In this document: in pieces, positions 8,292 through 14,592 of the stretch
Layout of the letters: each line of letters starts with the position of its first letter
Numbering within the stretch: position 1 is the first letter of the stretch
Source: Duganella levis
GTDB lineage: Bacteria > Pseudomonadota > Gammaproteobacteria > Burkholderiales > Burkholderiaceae_D
Direction of reading: 5' to 3'
Assembly (NCBI RefSeq): GCF_009857605.1
Contig: NZ_WWCT01000035.1
Coordinates: 1 to 41,306 of the forward strand
DNA length: 41,306 nt
Made by a program: the position numbers and the translations under genes
Notes under the pieces: generated by a model
What the model was told of the DNA's origin: nothing
Seen by the model: the letters and a program-made list of their open reading frames with translations, nothing else
The model's database searches: none

Positions 8292-9035
8292 ATGCAAGCC
8301 AAGATCTATGTCTATATCAGCCCCGAGGCTATGGAGACGGTCAATACCATCAAGGACCTAGTTTACTATGACCGGGTTAGCCTAAGTGACGACCCGGCCA
8401 CCGACCTCACGGCATCTCCAGGGTACTACCTCAACACCAATGCACTCAACCTTATCGAACTTCCTGCCGATGCTGAGGTAGCAATTCATCTAACACCTGC
8501 GAATGCCGCCACCTATCAACAGCATGTAAAAATCAAGGCTGAATTGCGGGGTGTGATATTTTCCGGCGCGCCAAATTTGCCGAACGACTATGCAAAGATC
8601 ATCGCGTACTGGTCGCCACTCATTGCGACGTATCACCATCGCGGTGCCGTGTACTACCAAAACGTGTTGAATTCCTATTGCGTACAGCTTGTCGATCTCG
8701 ACGGTATGGAGGATCCCGTCGTCGTGAACGATGCTGAACACGCTTCTGATTTCCTCGTCAGCGACGGCCTTGTCGTCACCGTCACCGGTCTAATGGCGAT
8801 TGTGGAGGGTATGAATCCTGAGCAGTTCGTCGCACTGACGATTCCGATCAATCCAATCATGCTCGGCATCGAGATGGAGGGCTATCATTCTGAGGAAGAC
8901 TACGCCATTCATCCCACCCCGCAAATGGAAACGCTGTACCTGCGCATCGCTGATATCTTGGCATCGCCAGACGTCAACCATATCGAAATTTCGGCCATCA
9001 GGGCAGAGCTGTTTGACTATGGTTATACGTACTGA
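8292..9035 (+). CDS. Hypothetical protein in the radical SAM operon (247 aa)
   Basis: The start is the ATG at 8292, with AGAGGA ten bases upstream. The gene begins 13 bases after the radical SAM stop, so it is co-transcribed. The protein is acidic and soluble, with no signal peptide, membrane helix or recognisable catalytic motif. It is rich in beta-forming residues. It has an IHLTPANAATYQQH segment and a tyrosine-rich C-terminus ending DYGYTY. The function is unknown. The fixed position suggests a partner of the radical SAM-nucleotidyltransferase protein. Confidence 0.65.
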   Translation: MQAKIYVYISPEAMETVNTIKDLVYYDRVSLSDDPATDLTASPGYYLNTNALNLIELPADAEVAIHLTPANAATYQQHVKIKAELRGVIFSGAPNLPNDYAKIIAYWSPLIATYHHRGAVYYQNVLNSYCVQLVDLDGMEDPVVVNDAEHASDFLVSDGLVVTVTGLMAIVEGMNPEQFVALTIPINPIMLGIEMEGYHSEEDYAIHPTPQMETLYLRIADILASPDVNHIEISAIRAELFDYGYTY

Positions 9036-9126
9036 CGCCAATTGTCAGGACACCGACGACCGCAACGGTTAGCAACACGTTGAAACCCTACCAGTATGCG
9101 TTTGCGCAGCATCGCAAAATGAGCAG

Positions 9127-9321
9127 GTGCCTCCCGCCTCAAAAAAACTTCCTGAACATGCGCCATCGAAGGAACGTTTGAACGACTGCCGTGCAGCCGG
9201 AATCGATTACCCCAAAGATCGTGACGGCACATCAAGAAACAATATTCCGAAGCCAGAAGACGCTCCGTCCTGCACCACATTGTGCTGGGTGCGAATGCTT
9301 GCCATGTCTACTCACCAATAG
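9127..9321 (+). CDS. Possible small protein (64 aa) before the 9332 gene
   Basis: The frame is open from 9073, but its first usable start is a GTG at 9127 with only a weak GAGCAG before it. The C-terminal part (DGTSRNNIPKPEDAPSC, then TTLCWVRMLA) looks like real coding sequence with two cysteines. The stop falls in the ribosome binding site of the next gene. It could be a small gene or the remnant of one whose start was lost. Confidence 0.35.
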   Translation: MPPASKKLPEHAPSKERLNDCRAAGIDYPKDRDGTSRNNIPKPEDAPSCTTLCWVRMLAMSTHQ

Positions 9322-9331
9322 AGGATTTTCT

Positions 9332-9628
9332 ATGAACCAACCCACTACCAGCAATGCTATGTTATTCCCCCTGGGCGATCTCGTCGTCACACCCGGCGCG
9401 CTCCATGCACTCGAAAAAAATGGTGTCGTTCCAATGCGCCTGATCTCTCGACACATGCGCGGTGACTGGGGCGATGTGCCGCCCGATGATGCCGTTTCGA
9501 ACACCGATGCCCTGCATATCGGCGCGCGTGTGCTTTCGAGCTACACATTGGCGGATGGTGCGCGTATTTGGATCATTACCGAAGCTGATCGTTCGGCCAC
9601 CACGTTGCTACTGCCCGACGAGTATTGA
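9332..9628 (+). CDS. Small conserved mobile-element protein (98 aa)
   Basis: The ATG at 9332 follows GAGGA by six bases. The sequence (LFPLGDLVVTPGAL, then RHMRGDWGD, then WIITEADRSATTLLLPDEY) matches a small protein I know from integrative elements of beta- and gammaproteobacteria. That family is often mislabelled as a type I restriction subunit. The actual function is not established, and nothing in it resembles a methylase or nuclease. It supports the view that this region is a mobile element. Confidence 0.75.
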   Translation: MNQPTTSNAMLFPLGDLVVTPGALHALEKNGVVPMRLISRHMRGDWGDVPPDDAVSNTDALHIGARVLSSYTLADGARIWIITEADRSATTLLLPDEY

Positions 9629-9700
9629 TCCGGCCGCCGTCGATAATACGGCCCGACTTTTTGGTGCGCTCTATATCGCTGCCGAAAAGTCTTGGTTGTT

Positions 9701-9792
9701 GCCTCCCTCCCTCCCCAGTTGATCGAAATTCAAATCACTGTTGGCGATTTCACTCGCACCTCGGAAATCACGTCGCGGGGAGGGAGGGAGGC
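9701..9792. repeat. Perfect 16-bp polypurine/polypyrimidine inverted repeat
   Basis: Left arm GCCTCCCTCCCTCCCC (9701-9716) and right arm GGGGAGGGAGGGAGGC (9777-9792) are exact reverse complements, 60 bases apart. It lies in the 585-base non-coding stretch between the 98-aa gene and the integrase. The position is where attP, an origin or a regulatory site would be expected. The arms could fold into a cruciform or a G-rich structure. Confidence 0.8.
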
Positions 9793-10102
9793 AGGTTTTG
9801 AAAATTCCTGGCAGAGCGAAAACAGATTTACCAGAAATGGACCAGAGCCGGATTCGATGCCAGTTTCTATAATTTCCGTTTTGCCGGGAACCCTTGCGGA
9901 TGTTGGCTCTATGGAGTGCACGGCCCGCCGCGCCACACGCGGACACAAGGACTAGTGAAACCACCGTCACGTTGTCTTAGTTTGCTTCTCTTTTTCTCAC
10001 CAATGCAATTTTCTAAGCAATAGCAGAAGACGGCGGCGATACAAAGAACTCGTTGCCGCCCCGTTCTAGCGGCCTATCACAAACAGCCTTCTTGGAGGAA
10101 AC

Positions 10103-10132
10103 GTGAACAACAATATAGGGAGGAAATTTTAG
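10103..10132 (+). CDS. Possible nine-codon leader peptide before the integrase
   Basis: A GTG start with an excellent TTGGAGGAA site six bases upstream opens a nine-codon frame (MNNNIGRKF) ending in TAG. It is followed within 25 bases by a terminator hairpin and then the integrase gene. This layout suggests a leader controlling read-through. The frame is too short to prove by sequence alone. Confidence 0.3.
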   Translation: MNNNIGRKF

Positions 10133-10155
10133 TAGGTCTCCCTTCAACCAACAAC

Positions 10156-10191
10156 AGCCGCCCGTGGTGTCAGCCATCGGCGGCTTTTTTT
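10156..10191 (+). terminator. Terminator/attenuator-like hairpin upstream of the integrase
   Basis: AGCCGCC (10156-10162) pairs with GGCGGCT (10179-10185), with a small inner TGG/CCA stem, followed by a run of seven T. The integrase ATG is about 23 bases further. Transcripts from upstream would have to pass this element to express the integrase. Confidence 0.7.
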
Positions 10192-10213
10192 ATGCACTTT
10201 CAGGAGAACTTAC

Positions 10214-11380
10214 ATGGCAAGCCGCAAATACAATTTCACCACCAAGATCTGCGAAAAATTGGCTGGGCCAGCACCGGGATCGAAGGCAAAGGAGATTGAA
10301 TATACTGATATGGCTACAAGCGTCAAGCTGATGGTATCGAAAAACCGCAAGACCTGGTACTGCCGTTATACCTTCAATGGCAAGAAGCCCGCGATTCGCA
10401 TCGGGGAATTCCCCGGAATCTCGGTTGACGAAGCACGTAAGAAAGCTATCGAGTATGGCGCGATGGTCGATCGCGGCATCGATCCGAAATCTCAGATTGA
10501 TATGGTCAAGGGCATGCCGACGTTTGCGGAATTCGCAAACGATGAGTACATGCCTTATGCTGAAAAACACAAGCGCTCCGCCGACATGGACGAGAGCAAG
10601 CTGCGCCTGCACATGCTCAAGGTATTTGGTCATAAGCGCATCTGCGACATTTCCCGACGTGACGTCGATATGTACCGTACCGCCATCGCTCAGAGCCACT
10701 CGAACGCCACAAGCAATAGGCACTTGGCACTGCTGTCGCGCATGCTGGGCCTCGCGATCGCCTGGGAACGCGGCATCGTAAAAAATCCCTGCGCCGGCAT
10801 CAAAAAATTGCAGGAATCGAGCGATGTCGGACGCGCGTTGAAGTCCGATGAAATCAAGCGCCTGCAAATGGCCCTTGATGCTGAGCCTAACCGCCTCGGT
10901 GCTCAGGCGATCTTGCTCTTGATGTACACTGGCCTGCGCCATGCAGAAGTGCTCACGTTGCCGTTAAGCGCTGTCGATTTAAAGGAGGGGACGATATTCT
11001 TAAGCCATACGAAGTCTGGCCGCTCGAGATATGTCACGTTGAACCCGGTAGCGATCGATCTGCTCAAGAGCATTAAGCCGACGCCGGGTAGCCCCTGGGT
11101 ATTCCCCGGCGTTGACCCGAAAAAGCCCATGAATAACATTCGCAAAGTCTGGATGCGGGCCTTGGCATCCGCGAAGGTCAAGCACGCGCGTATCCACGAT
11201 TTGAGGCATTCACTGGCCGGTGCTGCTGCCGTGGCTGGTGTAAGTCTATACACCATCCAGAAGATGCTGGGCCATGCAAGTTCTCAGACGACCCAGCGGT
11301 ATGCCCACCTTTCGGACAGCCGCGCGATGCGCGATGCATCCATGGCTGCTGTGACAATGCTCACCAATACTGATCGCTGA
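10214..11380 (+). CDS. int: Tyrosine site-specific integrase
   Basis: An intact 388-aa member of the tyrosine recombinase family. The N-terminal 90 residues resemble the arm-binding domain of island integrases (KLMVSKNRKTWYCRYTFNGK, then IRIGEFPGIS). Residues about 100-195 form the core-binding domain. The catalytic set is visible: R242 (TGLRHAE), H328 and R331 (HDLRH), H354 (LGHAS) and nucleophile Y363 (QRYAHL). It would integrate and excise the element, commonly at a tRNA gene. AGGAG lies eight bases before the ATG. It reads toward tRNA-Phe but is more than 10 kb from it, with a defence island in between. Confidence 0.95.
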   Translation: MASRKYNFTTKICEKLAGPAPGSKAKEIEYTDMATSVKLMVSKNRKTWYCRYTFNGKKPAIRIGEFPGISVDEARKKAIEYGAMVDRGIDPKSQIDMVKGMPTFAEFANDEYMPYAEKHKRSADMDESKLRLHMLKVFGHKRICDISRRDVDMYRTAIAQSHSNATSNRHLALLSRMLGLAIAWERGIVKNPCAGIKKLQESSDVGRALKSDEIKRLQMALDAEPNRLGAQAILLLMYTGLRHAEVLTLPLSAVDLKEGTIFLSHTKSGRSRYVTLNPVAIDLLKSIKPTPGSPWVFPGVDPKKPMNNIRKVWMRALASAKVKHARIHDLRHSLAGAAAVAGVSLYTIQKMLGHASSQTTQRYAHLSDSRAMRDASMAAVTMLTNTDR

Positions 11381-11397
11381 TCAGCAAAATCATATTT

Positions 11398-11449
11398 CCC
11401 GCATGGGTGACTTCAAGTTTATCGAAGTCACCCATGCGGGATTTTTTTT
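11398..11449 (+). terminator. Very strong terminator after the integrase
   Basis: A perfect 17-bp stem (11398-11414 with 11424-11440), a nine-base loop, then ATTTTTTTT. It lies 17 bases after the integrase stop. Its length and symmetry could also reflect a recombination site, but the T-run favours termination. A smaller GTGTGTG/CACACAC hairpin follows near 11478-11498. Confidence 0.9.
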
Positions 11450-11542
11450 GTCTCCGAACACCGCAAGCGGCCCGTGTGTGTGGAGCACACACAGCAGCGT
11501 GCCAGATTGCCGAATCTTACGCTCTCCATGCTCCAGATCTCG

Positions 11543-11977
11543 CTAACTGGAAGTGAGCCACTTTGTAAACCGCTTCCATAGCCCTGGTCCCTGCACAGTC
11601 GGAGGATTTGTTGGCGCGGCCCGCTTCTTGCCAGCCCGTGCGAAGTATTCTTGCTTTGCAGCTCGATCCAACCGACGGCCACGTTCTATCTCGGCTGCAC
11701 TCATGTCTCCCGCCCACACGACCCGATTATTTCGAATCCAATAGTGCGACCGACACGGAAAGCTCCAGTTGCCAATCGAGGGGCGTAGCGTGACGCCTCC
11801 AGCCGCAACGGAAAGCGACCACTCTGTGGGCTTCAGCGGCGTCACCACCTTTTGACCACAGCCGCAGCAACATTTGTGAATCGCTGTGCCGTATTTCTTC
11901 GAGATGTACAGGACTCCTTCCTCGATTACCTTCGGCATCAGCTCCACATATTCAGGCCTCAGCTCACTGGCCTTCAC
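11543..11977 (-). CDS. DUF6527-like zinc-binding protein of a ubiquitin-like system
   Basis: A 144-aa protein starting at a GTG that overlaps the E1 stop as GTGA (11974-11977). The core HKCCCGCGQKVVTPL, then SIGNWSFPC, then SHYWIRNNRVVW has clustered Cys and His residues that should bind zinc. It fits the DUF6527 family, which I recall next to multi-ubiquitin and ThiF genes. The C-terminal 45 residues are basic (KKRAAP, then KRFTKWLTSS). By analogy with binuclear treble-clef/RING-like proteins it might help ligation or target recognition, but that is inference. It is the last gene of the three-gene operon. Confidence 0.72.
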   Translation of the reverse strand: MKASELRPEYVELMPKVIEEGVLYISKKYGTAIHKCCCGCGQKVVTPLKPTEWSLSVAAGGVTLRPSIGNWSFPCRSHYWIRNNRVVWAGDMSAAEIERGRRLDRAAKQEYFARAGKKRAAPTNPPTVQGPGLWKRFTKWLTSS

Positions 11978-13170
11978 GCTTTCTCGTCCTTCGTAATCAT
12001 GTGCGTGTTAATGGCGTACACCGATTCGTGTTCCTGCATCCGGTCATCATAAATTCCGAAGTATTTCTTCCAGCGAATGACAGCCATGATGGCATTGAGC
12101 GCATTCAGTTCAGTCACCTGAATGTTCATGCCGTAGTCGTTATCGAGCTGGGTATCGTCCGTCGGCACGCGGCGCGCGAAGTGATCATGCTTCTTCGGCG
12201 AGCATAGAGTAGTCCTGACTTGACCAACCAATGTCGAGGCGTCTTTGGTCATCTGGATATGCATGCCCACATCGATAAAAGGCACACCGCGTGGAATCAA
12301 GACATTCGCGATGAGTTCCCGGACTGCCCCCTTATCAACGCAGATGAAGACGAAGTCGAACTCTGCCAACTGCTCCACATTTTCTTCTGTAACGTATTCA
12401 GCATGAGGCACAACCCCGCGACGCATGCTGCTGTAGATACGCGAATAGCGCAGTGCTTTCGACTCAGGCGACTGCAGTTCCGCTATTGATGTAGCTCCGG
12501 GTGCCCGGTAAGCGTTATGCGAGTAATAGGCATCGCCGTCAAACAGATGAATTTCGCGCACGTGGGTTTTGGCAACTTGATCCAAGATGAACGACCCCGT
12601 CCCCCCGAGACCAACAATGGCGATTCGCAAAGGCGAGAGCTTGCCGGCGAGCGCGCCGATACCAGCTCGGGTTGAAGCCGTATCCGCATAAAGAAATACA
12701 GAGTCATCAGTTGTCAAAATCGGCTTGTGCAGCTTCGCTGTAGCTTGCGGATCGACATGCTGTGCCGGCGCGGAAATGACGTTGACGTAATGAGACATTT
12801 TCGCGTGATAGTCTGGGTAGACGCCCGTTACCGGCGGCTTCGTCGAAAAGCCGTGGTCGGTGACAATGCCATCCCCCATATCGTTTCGACCACTCGAATG
12901 CACGATGCCTGAAATCGGCAAGCCGTTCACCGTGCAGGGGTGCTCACCGATGAACCATGCCTGATGATTTGCCGAAGCATTCGTCAAACCGTCCTCCTTG
13001 AGGAAAATCGGACAGACCAACGTGCCACGCAAAATTGTTCGTTGAGCGTTGAGGTAAGGAACATCGTGCACCAACAGATGCAGCCCTGTCTTGTGCACAA
13101 TTTCCACGGAATATCCGTCATCCTGCAACCGCTGGAGGTCGGAATTACGACTTATCAGATCGGCCAACAT
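11974..13170 (-). CDS. ThiF/E1-like ubiquitin-activating enzyme
   Basis: A 398-aa protein. Residues about 182-310 are the E1 adenylation Rossmann fold: LRIAIVGLGGTGS (181-193), LFDGD (209-213) and VFICVDK (274-280). It would adenylate the C-terminus of the ubiquitin-like partner. C323 (TTLCSP) is a candidate thioester cysteine. There is no CXXC zinc knuckle pair as in ThiF/MoeB. The first 150 residues form a separate domain (AWFIGEHPC at 71-79, then TDHGFSTKPP) that resembles DUF6791 and could be an E2-like module with C79 or C53. AAGGA lies upstream of the ATG, which sits inside the ubiquitin-like gene (26-base overlap), so translation is coupled. Confidence 0.82.
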   Translation of the reverse strand: MLADLISRNSDLQRLQDDGYSVEIVHKTGLHLLVHDVPYLNAQRTILRGTLVCPIFLKEDGLTNASANHQAWFIGEHPCTVNGLPISGIVHSSGRNDMGDGIVTDHGFSTKPPVTGVYPDYHAKMSHYVNVISAPAQHVDPQATAKLHKPILTTDDSVFLYADTASTRAGIGALAGKLSPLRIAIVGLGGTGSFILDQVAKTHVREIHLFDGDAYYSHNAYRAPGATSIAELQSPESKALRYSRIYSSMRRGVVPHAEYVTEENVEQLAEFDFVFICVDKGAVRELIANVLIPRGVPFIDVGMHIQMTKDASTLVGQVRTTLCSPKKHDHFARRVPTDDTQLDNDYGMNIQVTELNALNAIMAVIRWKKYFGIYDDRMQEHESVYAINTHMITKDEKA

Positions 13171-13429
13171 TGAACACCATTCCTTTCTTCACTTTGATAG
13201 TGTCGCCGTCCACCATGGAGCCTTCAGGGCCATGCGGGTCGGAGTAGGTCACAGTCCAGGCAACGTTTTCACCGAACTGGCCGTCTGGAAACGCGAGCAA
13301 ACACAACTCGCGAAACGTCAGCTCCTTCTGCTTAATTTCGAAGGGTTCCGCGTTGATAACAATCTCGAAGGGCTGGCCATGGTCCGCGCCTGCCGCAGCG
13401 TGTTCATTATGGGTAATTGGCTGATTCAT
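13145..13429 (-). CDS. Ubiquitin-like beta-grasp protein (single multi-ubiquitin-type domain)
   Basis: A 94-aa protein with one beta-grasp domain at about residues 20-90: PFEIVINAEPFEIKQKELTF, then LCLLAFPDG, then DGDTIKVKKGMVFNV. It fits the Multi_ubiq family (PF14452), which often has tandem copies. Here there is one. The tail ends NVGRSDKS, without the Gly-Gly used by ubiquitin. It would be the modifier activated by the E1 encoded immediately downstream. It is the first gene of the leftward operon, divergent from the WYL regulator. The 20-residue N-terminal extension is low complexity. Confidence 0.78.
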   Translation of the reverse strand: MNQPITHNEHAAAGADHGQPFEIVINAEPFEIKQKELTFRELCLLAFPDGQFGENVAWTVTYSDPHGPEGSMVDGDTIKVKKGMVFNVGRSDKS

Positions 13430-13494
13430 AGTCGTCTTTCATCGACAGATGGAGGCCGGAACGTGGCCGATGAGTGAACTGTATCAGGATATTC

Positions 13495-13524
13495 ATTACG
13501 TGGAAATAATTTTTATCACGTCAT
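13495..13524. promoter_or_regulatory. Candidate operator for the WYL regulator
   Basis: An inverted repeat with arms ATTACGTG (13495-13502) and CACGTCAT (13517-13524), seven of eight positions matching. It spans an AT-rich core in the intergenic region between the leftward ubiquitin-like operon and the rightward regulator. WYL regulators of defence islands (BrxR, CapW) bind such repeats. Confidence 0.45.
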
Positions 13525-13530
13525 ATTTTA

Positions 13531-13559
13531 TTTTGCGACGAGCTCGACTAATGTATAAT
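13531..13559 (+). promoter_or_regulatory. Promoter of the WYL regulator gene
   Basis: A perfect TATAAT at 13554-13559 has a TTTTGC hexamer 17 bases upstream (13531-13536), or TTGCGA at 13533-13538 with 15-base spacing. Transcription would start near 13566, giving a leader of about 20 bases with GGGGGA before the ATG at 13586. The candidate operator lies just upstream. Confidence 0.55.
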
Positions 13560-13585
13560 TGCGAGCTAACTTGGGGGAGTTGTTT

Positions 13586-14473
13586 ATGGAATTACAGCGC
13601 GATACGCAGCGTGAACGCCTGTTTTACATTGATTTTTTGGCATTTTTTGTCGGCCAAGTTGCACGTAAGGACCTCGTGGTCCGGTTTGGCATCAGTGAGC
13701 CTGCTGCGACAAAGGATTTGTCCCTCTATGCAGAACTGGCCCCTGCCATGTTGGAATATGACCTTCGGCAGCGCTGCTATGTCTATGCCGGCGGAGCTCC
13801 ACTCTTCACCCATGACGTTGACCAATCGCTGTACTCGCTGTCTGGGGAACGCGCAATTGCGCTCAACCCGGAGCATGCCAAGCGGCTGGCGAGCAGCGTA
13901 CAGGCTTCAATAAAGAGAAAAGTACCGGTAGACCTTGTCGCTGCGCTGACCCGTGCGATGTACCAACACAAGCAAGTTTCAGCTACCTATGCGTCGCTGG
14001 AAAGCGGAGCAAGTGAACGCATCCTGTCGCCAGCAGCGCTGGTCCATGACGGTCTGCGTTGGCACATTCGCTGTTTTAACCATGCAAAGAAAAGGTTCAC
14101 GGATTTCAACCTCGCGCGCTTCCACGCGGTAGCCGAAAGTGGCCCTTCGGAAAAATCGATAGACCAAGATCCCGAATGGACCAAGGAAGTTGCAGTTATC
14201 CTGGGGCCGCATCCCCAAGCAGACCATCCTGAAACTATCCGCTTCGACTATGACATGGAAGGCGATACCAAAATCGTTACCATGAGCTTGTGCCTGGTGC
14301 CGTACTTCTTACGACATTGGCACATAGACACAACACCGACTGGTACTAAGAACCCAAAAGAACATCAACTGTTCCTTCTGAATCGACAGGAGCTAATTGA
14401 TCAAGAAATCGCGGGTTGGGTATTCGACGCGGACGTAGCTAAAGAAGCGCCGCTCACCGCTCGCTTCGAATAG
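13586..14473 (+). CDS. WYL-domain transcriptional regulator of the defence island
   Basis: A 295-aa protein. A winged helix-turn-helix occupies about residues 1-60 (RKDLVVRFGISEPAATKDLS), followed by a WYL domain near residues 120-200. In that domain AALVHDGLRWHIRCFNHAKK is the ligand-contacting segment, and FTDFNLARF follows. A C-terminal domain completes it. The architecture matches BrxR/CapW-type repressors that hold defence systems silent until infection. The ATG at 13586 is chosen because GGGGGA lies eight bases upstream. It is divergent from the ubiquitin-like operon and upstream of hsdR on the same strand, so it could control both. Confidence 0.85.
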   Translation: MELQRDTQRERLFYIDFLAFFVGQVARKDLVVRFGISEPAATKDLSLYAELAPAMLEYDLRQRCYVYAGGAPLFTHDVDQSLYSLSGERAIALNPEHAKRLASSVQASIKRKVPVDLVAALTRAMYQHKQVSATYASLESGASERILSPAALVHDGLRWHIRCFNHAKKRFTDFNLARFHAVAESGPSEKSIDQDPEWTKEVAVILGPHPQADHPETIRFDYDMEGDTKIVTMSLCLVPYFLRHWHIDTTPTGTKNPKEHQLFLLNRQELIDQEIAGWVFDADVAKEAPLTARFE

Positions 14474-14505
14474 GCAGGTACGGGAAGGTCCACCTTCCGA
14501 GCTGG

Positions 14506-14592
14506 ATGAATAGGGGCACTGGAAGTGACACCGACGAATATTTCGAAATTGCGGTACTAAATTCCAACGATGTACAGGGAGAGCAAATCTGA
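14506..14592 (+). CDS. Possible 28-aa peptide coupled to hsdR
   Basis: A short frame from the ATG at 14506 ends in a TGA overlapping the hsdR ATG as TGATG (14590-14594). The sequence contains DEYFEIAVLNSNDV. There is only a weak ribosome site. It may help couple translation or be chance. Confidence 0.3.
   Translation: MNRGTGSDTDEYFEIAVLNSNDVQGEQI

Noticed and set aside
9332..9628. Type I restriction subunit label for the 98-aa protein
   Set aside because: Relatives are often so named, but it has no methylase or nuclease motif and is not linked to the hsd operon here.
11398..11440. Perfect 17-bp inverted repeat as an attachment site
   Set aside because: The following run of T and its place right after the integrase stop fit a terminator. 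No second copy was seen in the window.
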